From NCBI GenBank assembly GCA_944388145.1, contig CALXHQ010000001.1:372001-436000 (forward strand): a stretch of 64,000 bases of DNA, given 5' to 3'. This DNA is from an uncultured Gemmiger sp. (GTDB lineage Bacteria > Bacillota > Clostridia > Oscillospirales > Ruminococcaceae). Both the position numbers and the translations under genes were made by a program. The notes beneath the pieces were generated by a model that saw nothing but the letters and a program-made list of their open reading frames with translations, had not been told where the DNA came from and ran no database searches. Shown one piece after another: positions 16,426 through 27,904 of this stretch; position 1 is the first letter of the stretch, and every line of letters begins with the position of its first letter.

Positions 16426-17055
16426 ATGAAAACCATTGTGATCGGCATTGCCGGCGGTACAGGCAGCGGCAAAACCACCCTGACACGGCGCCTGCGGGAA
16501 CATTTTGGTGAGCACGAAGTCAGCGTGATCAACCACGACAGCTACTACAAGCGGCACGACGAGCTGCCCTATGAGGAGCGCTGCAAGCTGAACTATGACC
16601 ACCCTGACAGCTTTGACACCGACCTGATGGTGGAGCACCTGAAGCTGCTGCGCGCCGGGCAGAGCATTCAAATGCCGGTATACGACTATACCATTCACAA
16701 CCGCAGCGACCGGACCGTGACGGTGGAACCGGCGCCGGTGATCATTGTGGAGGGCATTCTGATCTTTGCCAGCCCGGAACTGTGCGACCTGATGGACATC
16801 AAGGTATTTGTGGATACCGATGCCGATGTGCGCATCCTGCGGCGGATTGTCCGCGATGTGAAAAGCCGCGGACGCACACTGGACAGTGTGGTGACCCAGT
16901 ACCTGACCACTGTCAAACCGATGCACGAGCAGTTTGTGGAACCCAGCAAGCGCAAAGCGGACCTGATCATCCCGGAAGGCGGCAAAAATGCTGTGGCGCT
17001 GGATATGCTGATCAAGTGGGTATCCAACCATCTGCAGGGTGCCGGGGAAGTCTGA
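16426..17055 (+). CDS. udk: Uridine/cytidine kinase
   Basis: 209 residues, the usual size. Walker A GGTGSGKT is at 10-17, followed by SVINHDSYYK and the NYDHPDSFD uridine-binding segment of the family. It phosphorylates uridine or cytidine with NTP in pyrimidine salvage. A GGCGGAGG site precedes the ATG, and it lies directly downstream of dCMP deaminase. Confidence 0.95.
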   Translation: MKTIVIGIAGGTGSGKTTLTRRLREHFGEHEVSVINHDSYYKRHDELPYEERCKLNYDHPDSFDTDLMVEHLKLLRAGQSIQMPVYDYTIHNRSDRTVTVEPAPVIIVEGILIFASPELCDLMDIKVFVDTDADVRILRRIVRDVKSRGRTLDSVVTQYLTTVKPMHEQFVEPSKRKADLIIPEGGKNAVALDMLIKWVSNHLQGAGEV

Positions 17056-17096
17056 GCCAGGGGCGCTGCCGCACCTTCAAGCCTTTTGCAAAACAG

Positions 17097-17140
17097 GGAA
17101 AAATACCGGGGGGTATCTTCAGCAGATACCCCCCGGTATT
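17097..17140 (-). terminator. Terminator after glgA, also facing udk
   Basis: A perfect 17-bp stem (17102-17118 with 17124-17140) with a 5-nt loop; the minus strand continues TTTTTCCC. It ends the glycogen operon and may also stop udk transcripts. Confidence 0.88.
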
Positions 17141-17190
17141 GTATGATCTGTCAGCCTGCCGTCAGGCAGAGCGGCTGCCGGCAGGGCAGC

Positions 17191-18609
17191 TTACCACAGA
17201 TTGACAACCTCGTTATACAGGCCCTCGTAGCTCTTGGCAGAATTGGCCCAACTGAAGTCACACTCCATCGCGCGGCGGACCAGGATGGGCCAGCCATCCT
17301 TCTTCCAGTAGCCCTCCTTGGCACGCCAGCAGGCTTCGTACAGCTCGTGGGCATTGTAGTTGGCAAAAGTAAAGCCATTGCCGTAACCATCGCCGGAGTC
17401 ATGGATGGAATCGCGCAGACCGCCGGTTTCACGGACAACGGGAATGGTGCCGTAGCGGCAGGCAACCATCTGGGACAGGCCGCAGGGTTCACTGCGGGAG
17501 GGCATCAGGTAGATGTCCGCGCCGGCATAGATCTGCTGGGCCAGGGCCAGGTTAAAGCCGATATACACGCCCACACGGCCGGGATGGCGGGCGCACAGCT
17601 CATTGAAGAACGCCTCATAGCCGGCCTCACCGGTGCCCAGAACCACCAGCTCGATCCCCTGCTGAATCAGACCCTCGGCCACGCTGCGGACCAGATCCAG
17701 GCCCTTATGGCCCACCAGACGGGTAACCATTGCCATGATGGGGCTGCCATCCTTGTTCAGGCCCATGCGGTCCTGAAGAGCGGCCTTGCAGACCGCCTTG
17801 CCCTCCTGGAAGGTGTTCACATCGTAGTTCTGGGCAATGTTGGGGTCGGTGGCAGGGTTGTTGGCCACCACGTCGATGCCGTTGAGGATGCCGCACAGCT
17901 TGTACTGCTTCTGGCGCAGCAGGCCATCCAGACCATGGCTGAACCAGGGGTCCAGGATCTCACGTGCATAGGTGGGGCTGACCGTGGTGATCTTGTCGGC
18001 GGTCTCGATGGCGCCCTTCATAAAGTTGGCGCAGCCATCATACTCCACCACATGGGCGTCACGGGCGCCGATGCCGCAGGTATCCTCCAGAATATCCAGG
18101 CCGTACTTGCCCTGATAGGCAATGTTGTGGATGGTAAACACCGTCTTGATGCGGCTGAACTTGTCCAGATGGCGGTAATACAGGTTCAGATAGACGGGTG
18201 TCAGCGCAGTTTGCCAGTCGTTGCAGCTGATGATGTCCGGCTCGAAGTCGGTGTAGAACAGCATTTCGAGGATGGCACGGGCAAAGAAGGCAAAGCGCTC
18301 GCCGTCATCGTAGAAGCCGTACAGGCCGCTGCGCTTAAAGTAATATTCGTTGTCGATAAAGTAATAGGTGACGCCGTTGTACACCGCCTTGAACAGGCCA
18401 CAGTACTGGCTGCGCCAGCCAACGGGGACGCTGAAATTGGTGACATAGGTCATTCCATCGCGGATCTTAATGTCACCGTACAAAGGCATGACAACACGAC
18501 AGTCAATGCCGTCGTCCACCAGCGCCTTGGGCAGGGAGCCGGCGACATCGGCAAGACCGCCGGACTTGGCATAGGGGGTTGCTTCACTGGAAGCATACAG
18601 GATCTTCAT
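17191..18609 (-). CDS. glgA: Glycogen synthase
   Basis: 472 residues from an ATG with AAGGAGG upstream (ORF continues upstream without function). A GT5 enzyme that transfers glucose from ADP-glucose to the non-reducing end of glycogen. The N-terminal KSGGLADVAGSLPKAL loop (about 15-30) binds ADP-glucose; the C-terminal SRSEPCGLSQMVACRYGTIPVV block holds the nucleotide-sugar glutamate. It is the last gene of glgB-glgC-glgD-glgA, 271 bp after glgD; that gap shows no gene. Confidence 0.97.
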   Translation of the reverse strand: MKILYASSEATPYAKSGGLADVAGSLPKALVDDGIDCRVVMPLYGDIKIRDGMTYVTNFSVPVGWRSQYCGLFKAVYNGVTYYFIDNEYYFKRSGLYGFYDDGERFAFFARAILEMLFYTDFEPDIISCNDWQTALTPVYLNLYYRHLDKFSRIKTVFTIHNIAYQGKYGLDILEDTCGIGARDAHVVEYDGCANFMKGAIETADKITTVSPTYAREILDPWFSHGLDGLLRQKQYKLCGILNGIDVVANNPATDPNIAQNYDVNTFQEGKAVCKAALQDRMGLNKDGSPIMAMVTRLVGHKGLDLVRSVAEGLIQQGIELVVLGTGEAGYEAFFNELCARHPGRVGVYIGFNLALAQQIYAGADIYLMPSRSEPCGLSQMVACRYGTIPVVRETGGLRDSIHDSGDGYGNGFTFANYNAHELYEACWRAKEGYWKKDGWPILVRRAMECDFSWANSAKSYEGLYNEVVNLW

Positions 18610-18880
18610 AGGTTCCTCCTTCATGAGCGCCGGGCTGCCGGGGCGGTCCGGCCGGAAATCCATCTACATGGCGGAAGAAGGGGCGGCCGCGCCTGCCGCG
18701 CCCCAATGCAGCTGCCGCAGCAGCTGCGCGGGAACCGGCCTTCCAATGGAAGCCGTTTCCGGAAAGGAGTGTGCGGGCGCCGGCTTTTTTGGATGGCGGC
18801 GCATGGTGGCCGCCCCTCCCCCGCCCTCTCAAAAAGGCCCTGCCGCCGGGGAGATATGGCGGCAAAGCCTTATATGAGCG

Positions 18881-20005
18881 TCAGACCGTGTGGTTTTTGG
18901 CCACAAAGACCGGGAAGGACTCAGTACCGGTCAGCTGCTTGTCTGCGGTGATATGAACATTTTTGTCGGTGACGACATATTCCACAGAGGAGCCGGACTC
19001 CACCACGCTGTCCTGCATCAGAACACAGTTTTTGACAACAGCGCCCTTCTTGACCTGGCAGCCACGGAACAGCACGCTGTTCTCGACCGTGCCCTCAATG
19101 ACACAGCCGTCGGCCAGCAGCGAGTTTTTGACCCGGCTGCCCTCGATATAGCGGGTGGGGTTATCGTCACGAATCTTTGTGTAAATGGGGTTGGCGGGAT
19201 CAAACAGCGCATCCACGTTGTCACCCTCCAGCAGGCGCATATTCTCGTCGAAGTAGCTCTTCATATCGGCAATGCGTGCGGCATAGCCGGTGTACTCATA
19301 GGCATGGACATTCAAAAGGCTCAGGTTACGGGCCAGAATATCCCGCTCAAAGTAGACAAGGCCACGGACAGAGGCATCGCGGATCAGCTGGATCAACGTC
19401 TCGCGCTCCAGCACATAGATGTTCATGGCCAGGTTCTGCGGGCCGGGGCGATAGTCGTTGGAGAGCAGCTCGGTCACACGGCCATCCTTGATCTGGATGG
19501 TGTAGTTGTCATTGCGGGCGCCCTCGGGGATCTCGGCACGGTTGTAGACCATGGTCACATCTGCGCCGCTGGCGATATGCTCTTCGATCAGCTTGTTGAA
19601 GTCAATGTTGTAGGCGATGCAGGTATCGGACAGCACCACATACTTTTCCTTCTGGGTGCCAATCCAGGACAGGATGCTGTCCAGGGCATCCACACGGCCG
19701 GAATAGACTTTGACGCTGCGCTCTGCATAGGGCGGGAAGACATTCAGGCCGCCGCGCTTGCGGGTCAGGTCCCATTCACGGCCGGCGCCCAGATGGTCCA
19801 TCAGCGAGTGATAGTTTTTGCGGACAATGATCGAGACGTTGTCGATGCCGGAATTGGCCATGCTGGACAGCACAAAGTCGATCATGCGGTAACGTCCTCC
19901 GAAGGGGATGGAAGCCATTGTGCGCTCCGTCACCAGTTCGGGGACAAGGTTATCATACGTATTGGCAAAAATGACGCCCAGTGCGGCTGTGTTATTGCTT
20001 ACCAT
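18881..20005 (-). CDS. glgD: Glucose-1-phosphate adenylyltransferase regulatory-type subunit GlgD
   Basis: 374 residues. An ADP-glucose pyrophosphorylase paralogue: the GlgC-like N-terminus is altered ([13 protein letters not shown] replaces the GGxGxRL nucleotide loop), but [22 protein letters not shown] and the C-terminal left-handed beta-helix repeats remain. In Firmicutes GlgD pairs with GlgC and modulates it, usually with little activity alone. It overlaps glgC by 7 bp, as expected for a heteromer partner. Confidence 0.95.
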   Translation of the reverse strand: MVSNNTAALGVIFANTYDNLVPELVTERTMASIPFGGRYRMIDFVLSSMANSGIDNVSIIVRKNYHSLMDHLGAGREWDLTRKRGGLNVFPPYAERSVKVYSGRVDALDSILSWIGTQKEKYVVLSDTCIAYNIDFNKLIEEHIASGADVTMVYNRAEIPEGARNDNYTIQIKDGRVTELLSNDYRPGPQNLAMNIYVLERETLIQLIRDASVRGLVYFERDILARNLSLLNVHAYEYTGYAARIADMKSYFDENMRLLEGDNVDALFDPANPIYTKIRDDNPTRYIEGSRVKNSLLADGCVIEGTVENSVLFRGCQVKKGAVVKNCVLMQDSVVESGSSVEYVVTDKNVHITADKQLTGTESFPVFVAKNHTV

Positions 20006-21222
20006 TGCTCCTCACCATCCTTTACATCATTGGAAACCATCGCTTTGGGGCCGACGGTTGCGCCCTTGCCGATGCGCACATCGGAACCGACAGTGGCCAC
20101 ATCGCCGGGGTTGGCAATGTCCAGGCCGCCCTCGGGCATGGCGCCGACGGTGGCGCCCTCCTCGATGGTGACGTTCTCGGCCACGATGCAGTGCTTGACC
20201 GAAGCGCCGGCCTTGATGACGGTGCCGCCCATCACAACGGCAGCCTCGACAGTGGCGCCCTTTTCGACCACAACGCCCGGGAACAGGATGGAATCCTTCA
20301 CGGTGCCGTTGACCTTGCAGCCCTCAGTGATCATCGAGTTGACGATGTCAGCGTCGCTGCCAATTTTCTGGCAGGGGTTGCCGGTATTGCGGGAATAGAT
20401 CTTCCAGCTCTCGTCGAACAGGTTAATGCCGGAATGGGAGGGATCCAGAACTTCCATATTGGCCTGCCACAGGGAGGTGATGGTACCCACGTCCTTCCAG
20501 TAGCCATTGAAGCGGTAGGCATACATCCGGCGGCCATCCCGCAGCAGGGCGGGGATGACGTTCTTGCCGAAGTCGTTTTCGCTGTTGGGGTCGGCCTCGT
20601 CAGCGATCAGGTAGGCCTTCAGCACATCCCAGTTGAAGATGTAGATGCCCATGGAAGCCAGATTGCTCTTGGGCTCCTTCGGCTTTTCCTGGAACTCGCT
20701 GATGCGGTCGTTTTCATCGGTGACCATCAGACCGAAGCGGGAAGCCTCGCTCCATGGCACTTCCATGACGGCAACGCTGAACTCGGCATCCTTCTCTTTA
20801 TGGAAGCGGAGGAAGTCGGAGTAATCCTGCTTGCAGATCTGGTCGCCGGACAGGATGATGACATATTTGGGATCGTACCGGTCAATAAACGAAATGTTCT
20901 GGTAGATGGCATTGGCAGTGCCCTTGTACCAGTCAGAGCCGGAAGCCTGCTGATAGGGCGGCAGCACATGGACGCCGCCGTGCAGGCGGTCCAGGTCCCA
21001 GGGCTGACCGTTGCCCACATACTCGTTGAGCACCAGCGGCTGGTACTGGGTCAGGATGCCGACCGTGTCAATATCCGAGTTGACACAGTTGGACAGCGGG
21101 AAGTCGATGATACGATACTTTCCGCCAAAAGGCACTGCGGGCTTGGCAAGCTTTTGGGTCAGCGCATACAGGCGCGAACCCTGGCCGCCGGCCAGAATCA
21201 TTGCGATCATTTCTTTTGCCAT
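19999..21222 (-). CDS. glgC: Glucose-1-phosphate adenylyltransferase catalytic subunit
   Basis: 407 residues. Makes ADP-glucose from glucose 1-phosphate and ATP, the committed step of glycogen synthesis. The intact nucleotide loop [14 protein letters not shown] is at about 9-22, [20 protein letters not shown] follows, and the C-terminal half has hexapeptide-type repeats ([21 protein letters not shown]). GGGGAG lies before the ATG. The stop overlaps glgD. Confidence 0.97.
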   Translation of the reverse strand: MAKEMIAMILAGGQGSRLYALTQKLAKPAVPFGGKYRIIDFPLSNCVNSDIDTVGILTQYQPLVLNEYVGNGQPWDLDRLHGGVHVLPPYQQASGSDWYKGTANAIYQNISFIDRYDPKYVIILSGDQICKQDYSDFLRFHKEKDAEFSVAVMEVPWSEASRFGLMVTDENDRISEFQEKPKEPKSNLASMGIYIFNWDVLKAYLIADEADPNSENDFGKNVIPALLRDGRRMYAYRFNGYWKDVGTITSLWQANMEVLDPSHSGINLFDESWKIYSRNTGNPCQKIGSDADIVNSMITEGCKVNGTVKDSILFPGVVVEKGATVEAAVVMGGTVIKAGASVKHCIVAENVTIEEGATVGAMPEGGLDIANPGDVATVGSDVRIGKGATVGPKAMVSNDVKDGEEQW

Positions 21223-21341
21223 GATAATTCTCCCCTTGTTCGGCTTGCGCCGTTTTTCTGGCGTCCGGCCCGAAAGTCAGCCGCCTTTTGTTGCCTTGGG
21301 TCTATACCGCACACCGGTCGGCGGCCGGCGGGCGGGGTTCC

Positions 21342-23360
21342 TCACGCCTTAGGCGTTTTGGCTTTGGTGGCCGCCTTTTTGGCGGTAGATTTTGCCGCAG
21401 GCTTTTTGGCGGTTGCCTTGGCAGCAGTTTTGCCGGCCGCCTTGGCACCTGCCTTGGGCTTGCGCGGCCGCGGCATGGGCACCGAGAAGTAAACGGCGGA
21501 CAACGGCGGCAGTGTGATCTTAATGTGCTGGTCAAAACCGTGCATTGCGCCCTTGTAGCTGCGGACCGGCGGGTTGTGGAAGTTGCTGCCGCCGTACTTG
21601 GCGTCGTCCGAGCTGAGCAGCTCTTTATATGTACCGGAGACCGGCACACCCAGCTTGTAGTCCTCCCGCAGGACAGGGTTAAAGTTGCAGGCGATCAGCA
21701 CCATCTTGCCGGCAGCATCCCGCCGCAGGAAGATGACCACACTTTGCTGGTTGTCATCCGGGACGATCCACTGGAAGCCCTCCCAGCTGTAATCCACCTG
21801 CCACATGGCGGGATTTTCCTTGTAGAAGGCGTTCAGGTCCCGGACATAGGCCTGAAGCTGCTTGTGTTTGTCGTAGCCCAGCAGCATCCAGTCCAGGGGC
21901 TTTTTCTCGTCCCACTCAATGAACTGGCCGAACTCCTGGCCCATAAACAGCAGCTTTTTGCCCGGATGCGCCATCATGTAGCCGTAGAAGGTGCGCAGGT
22001 TGGCAAATTTTGCCTCGTAATCGCCGGGCATCTTGTTGATCAGGCTGCACTTGCCGTGGACAACCTCGTCATGGCTGATGGGCAGAATAAAGTTTTCGCT
22101 GAATGCGTAGAAAAAGCTGAAGGTGACTTTGCCGTGGTTTCCGGCGCGGAACAGCGGGTCGGTCTTCATGTAGCTGAGCATATCGTTCATCCAGCCCATG
22201 TTCCACTTGAAGTTGAAGCCCAGGCCGCCGTCCTCAGCCGGCTTGGTAACCATCGGCCAGGCGGTGGATTCCTCGGCAATCATCATCTTGTGGGGATGGC
22301 GGCCCAGAACCACGCCGTTGCACTTTTGCAGGAAAGCGATGGCCTCCAGGTTTTCCTTGCCGCCATTGATGTTGGGTTCCCACTCGCCGTCCCGGCGGTT
22401 GTAGTCCAGATACAGCATGCTGGCCACCGCGTCCACGCGCAGGCCATCCATGTGGTACATATCCACCCAGTACAGCGCACTGGAAATCAAAAAGCTCTGC
22501 ACCTCACCCATGCCGTAGTTGAAGACCATGGTGCCCCATTCCTTGTGCTCGCCGCGGCGGGGGTTGGGGTCCTCATAGCAGGGTGAGCCGTCGAACATAT
22601 ACAAGCCGTAGCCGTCCTTCGGGAAATGGGCGGGCACCCAGTCCAGAATGACGCCAATGCCAGCCTGATGCATCTTGTCCACAAAGGCCATCAAGTCCTT
22701 GGGGGTACCATAGCGGCTGGTAGGGGCAAAATAACCGGTAACCTGGTAACCCCAGCTGCCGTCAAACGGATATTCCGTGATGGGCAAAAGCTCCACGTGG
22801 GTGTAGCCCATCTCTTTGATGTAGGGAATGAGAAGGTCGGCCACCTCGGAATAGTTGTAAGGGGCATTGTCCTCTTTCATCTTCCAGCTGCCCATATGCA
22901 TCTCATAAATGCTGATGGGCGAGTTGATGATGTCCTGCTTTTCCTGGGCGTCCAGCCATGCGCCGTCATGCCACACATAGCCTTCCAGGTTGTAGACCTT
23001 GCTGCCGTTGGACGGACGGGTTTCGGCGTGGAAGGCGTACGGGTCTGCCTTGAAGAGCAGTTCATCCCACTGGGTGGTGATGCAAAATTTGTAGACATCA
23101 AACTCCTTGATGCCGGGGATAAAACGCTCCCAGACGCCTTCCTCAATCTGATCCATGGGATGGCTGTCGGGCATCCAGTTGTTGAAGTCGCCCACAACAG
23201 AGACTGCCTTGGCATGCGGCGCCCAGACGCGGAAGATTGTCCCTGCCTGGCCGTCCTTCTCGCAAAGATGCGCGCCGAAATAGCGCTGCGCCTCCTGGTT
23301 GTTACCCTGCTTGAACAGGTAGACGGGATACTCGGCGTCCTTGGCTGCTGCTCGATTCAC
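21342..23360 (-). CDS. glgB: 1,4-alpha-glucan branching enzyme with a lysine/alanine-rich tail
   Basis: 672 residues from GTG at 23360, which has GGGGAG seven bases upstream; another in-frame GTG at 23390 lacks a site. An N-terminal CBM48-like domain (RVWAPHAKAVSVVGDFNNW, about 45-65) precedes a GH13 barrel with nucleophile region GLRVDAVASM, acid IAEES and SHDEV. It introduces alpha-1,6 branches in glycogen. The last ~44 residues are an unusual Lys/Ala/Pro/Thr tail (KKPAAKSTAKKAATKAKTPK) resembling histone-H1-like tails and not part of the normal fold. First gene of the glycogen operon. Confidence 0.95.
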   Translation of the reverse strand: MNRAAAKDAEYPVYLFKQGNNQEAQRYFGAHLCEKDGQAGTIFRVWAPHAKAVSVVGDFNNWMPDSHPMDQIEEGVWERFIPGIKEFDVYKFCITTQWDELLFKADPYAFHAETRPSNGSKVYNLEGYVWHDGAWLDAQEKQDIINSPISIYEMHMGSWKMKEDNAPYNYSEVADLLIPYIKEMGYTHVELLPITEYPFDGSWGYQVTGYFAPTSRYGTPKDLMAFVDKMHQAGIGVILDWVPAHFPKDGYGLYMFDGSPCYEDPNPRRGEHKEWGTMVFNYGMGEVQSFLISSALYWVDMYHMDGLRVDAVASMLYLDYNRRDGEWEPNINGGKENLEAIAFLQKCNGVVLGRHPHKMMIAEESTAWPMVTKPAEDGGLGFNFKWNMGWMNDMLSYMKTDPLFRAGNHGKVTFSFFYAFSENFILPISHDEVVHGKCSLINKMPGDYEAKFANLRTFYGYMMAHPGKKLLFMGQEFGQFIEWDEKKPLDWMLLGYDKHKQLQAYVRDLNAFYKENPAMWQVDYSWEGFQWIVPDDNQQSVVIFLRRDAAGKMVLIACNFNPVLREDYKLGVPVSGTYKELLSSDDAKYGGSNFHNPPVRSYKGAMHGFDQHIKITLPPLSAVYFSVPMPRPRKPKAGAKAAGKTAAKATAKKPAAKSTAKKAATKAKTPKA

Positions 23361-23411
23361 TGTAATCTCCCCTTTACAGCGGCTGCACACCGCCAGAATT
23401 GAACTACTATT

Positions 23412-23440
23412 ATATTACCTGTTTCCTGCATGAATTTCAA
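23412..23440 (-). promoter_or_regulatory. Promoter of the glycogen operon
   Basis: On the minus strand, TTGAAA (23435-23440), a 17-bp spacer and TAATAT (23412-23417), about 50 bp before glgB. Confidence 0.8.
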
Positions 23441-23530
23441 GGTTTTTCTGGTATAAACCGCTAAAAAAATCGGTAAGCGTTTTATTGATTTGTGCAAATC
23501 TTCCACACTTTTAGACATTTTATTGGCATT

Positions 23531-23585
23531 ATGTTCAAAAAAATCGCCCCGGCGCGGCAATTCTTGCCGTACAGAGGCGATTTTT
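23531..23585 (-). terminator. Terminator after the SGNH hydrolase gene
   Basis: A 10-bp stem (23539-23548 with 23576-23585) with an inner CGGCAA/TTGCCG pairing; seven T residues follow on the minus strand. Confidence 0.82.
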
Positions 23586-23605
23586 GTAAAGAAACGCGCA
23601 GGCTC

Positions 23606-24667
23606 TCAGCTGCCCAGGATCTTGTAGGGATTTTCTCCGATATAGACGGCGCGGGCGTTCCAGGCAGTGTGGGTGACCAGATAATCATGCCACGCCTTGT
23701 AGCCGGTGGGGTTGAAATGGACACCGTCATACTCGGCGTCGTATTCGTCCACCATGCTGCCGTCCGGTTTGGTCAGGGCTTCCCGGATATTGACAAAGTA
23801 GCAGCCCTTGCGCAGGGCCAGGTTGGCCAGCATATTGTTCACCTGAAAGATGCGGGCGTTATCCAGGCCGGGCTTTGTCTGCACCACATCCTCCTGCACG
23901 CCGGGGATCGCCTGGATATAAAACACCACGCCAGGGTTGAGCTGCTGCCGCAGCAGGTCGATCATCTGCTCGTAGTAGGCCATCAGCTTGTCCTCGTTGT
24001 TGGGCGAAACCATGGTGTTGGTGCCAAACAGCAGATAGACGTAATCCGGCTGGCTGGCCACAATGGTCTCCACCGGTGTCTCGGTGACATTGGTGACCAG
24101 GTTTTTCACCGTGCTGTTGTTAACCACCACGTCGGGACCCGCCCCCATATATGCCGCATAGTGGGCGTTGGGGAAGCCGGTGTTGTAGATGCCCAACCCC
24201 GAGGTAAGGCTATCGCCCACAAAGGTGGCTGTGTTGAAATTGTCCACCGTCACGGTACCCAGCATCGGCAGCGCCACCATGCGGTGGTCGGTATTCTGAT
24301 AATCCTGGTTGAGGGTAGGCTCCACCCTGGCAGCAGTGTCCCAGGCAGCGGTGTCCACCTGGGGCAGCAGCCGCGTGGGGGTATAGGCAGCCGTCTCTGC
24401 GGTGGCGGCCGCCGGGGCCGGTGCGGCGGTGGGGACCGGGGTAGCCGTGGGCGGCGGGGAGGCAGCGGGGGCCGCCGCCTCCTCAGCAGTGCTCTGCTGT
24501 GCCTGGGCAGGCTGTGTGCGCAGCAGGTGCACGCCCAGCGCGCCGGCCGCAGCCAACAACAGCACAGCGGCCACCACCAGCACCGCCAGCAGCCGGCGCC
24601 GGCCGCCCCGAAGCTTCTTTTTACGATAGGTGTGATAATTATAGGTATCTTTGTTGGTGTTTGGCAT
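23606..24667 (-). CDS. Membrane-anchored SGNH/GDSL hydrolase
   Basis: 353 residues from an ATG with TTGGAGAA upstream. A basic cytoplasmic N-tail (KKKLRGGRRR), one membrane helix (about 27-48), an Ala/Pro/Thr-rich extracellular linker (about 52-95), then an SGNH hydrolase domain: block I FVGDSLTSG with the catalytic serine, GTN in block III, and DGVHFNPTGY carrying the Asp and His near the C-terminus. It probably cleaves or transfers acyl groups on a cell-wall or surface glycan. It has its own promoter and terminator. Confidence 0.85.
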   Translation of the reverse strand: MPNTNKDTYNYHTYRKKKLRGGRRRLLAVLVVAAVLLLAAAGALGVHLLRTQPAQAQQSTAEEAAAPAASPPPTATPVPTAAPAPAAATAETAAYTPTRLLPQVDTAAWDTAARVEPTLNQDYQNTDHRMVALPMLGTVTVDNFNTATFVGDSLTSGLGIYNTGFPNAHYAAYMGAGPDVVVNNSTVKNLVTNVTETPVETIVASQPDYVYLLFGTNTMVSPNNEDKLMAYYEQMIDLLRQQLNPGVVFYIQAIPGVQEDVVQTKPGLDNARIFQVNNMLANLALRKGCYFVNIREALTKPDGSMVDEYDAEYDGVHFNPTGYKAWHDYLVTHTAWNARAVYIGENPYKILGS

Positions 24668-24773
24668 TGTGTTTCTCCAAGGGAAGGGGCTTGCCCCGCC
24701 GTAACCGCCCAAAAGCGAGCGGACTTTTGCCGGGGCGCCCGAGACAAAGAAGGGTAAAGAGCAATGTACCCGT

Positions 24774-24802
24774 ATTATACCCCCGTCGGAGGGCAATCGC
24801 AA
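24774..24802 (-). promoter_or_regulatory. Promoter of the SGNH hydrolase gene
   Basis: On the minus strand, TTGCGA (24797-24802), a 17-bp spacer and a perfect TATAAT (24774-24779). Confidence 0.75.
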
Positions 24803-24904
24803 GCGAAAGAGGGCATCCGGCACAGTTTTTACAGTTTTCCGCATCGGCAGCACCGGCCGGCGCGGAGGCAGACAAACAAAATTGTAAACATTTTGTGTAT
24901 GGTA

Positions 24905-24932
24905 TTGCATTTTTGACACAGCGTGATACAAT
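24905..24932 (+). promoter_or_regulatory. Promoter of clpB
   Basis: TTGCAT (24905-24910), 16-bp spacer and TACAAT (24927-24932), directly abutting the CIRCE element. A closer TTGACA at 24913 is misplaced for this -10. Confidence 0.65.
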
Positions 24933-24933
24933 G

Positions 24934-24960
24934 TTAGCAGTCGGATGGCCAGAGTGCTAA
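24934..24960 (+). promoter_or_regulatory. CIRCE operator for HrcA
   Basis: TTAGCAGTC-N9-GAGTGCTAA, one base off the consensus TTAGCACTC-N9-GAGTGCTAA. It begins two bases after the -10, so HrcA binding would block initiation. It is followed by a 170-nt leader that can fold into several hairpins before the clpB start. Confidence 0.92.
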
Positions 24961-25131
24961 AGCAAGTCCGTGGTTGCTACCCGAAGGGTACCACCACTGG
25001 GAACCAGCACCAGTGCCATCGGCTTTGGCTGCTTGCAGCGGCCAAAGGCAGCATACCGCGCAAGATTTTGGCAATCGGGCGCAGCAACTGCCAGGGTATC
25101 ACATCGTGTCCGTACAAAGGAGGTCTGCGAT

Positions 25132-27741
<2,610 letters not shown>

Positions 27742-27818
27742 GTAGCCGCCGCCGGCAATGCGCCCGCGCAGCCGCGCAGACAAGCCAGCATTGCCGGCAG
27801 GCATCCCGCCAAACCAGT

Positions 27819-27860
27819 AAGAAAGGCTTCCGGCCAATTGGCCGGAAGCCTTTCTTTTTT
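27819..27860. terminator. Bidirectional terminator between clpB and the amylase
   Basis: A perfect 19-bp inverted repeat (27819-27837 with 27838-27856) followed by T-rich sequence on the plus strand; the minus strand reads AAGAAAGG...CTTTCTTACTGG and is weaker. Confidence 0.85.
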
Positions 27861-27904
27861 ATATCAGCTTGTGTCGGCGCGGCCAAAGGCCGGCAGGTTT
27901 TGGG

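Noticed and set aside
24913-24932. TTGACA at 24913 as the -35 of clpB
   Set aside because: It lies only 8 bp from the TACAAT -10; TTGCAT at 24905 with a 16-bp spacer fits better.
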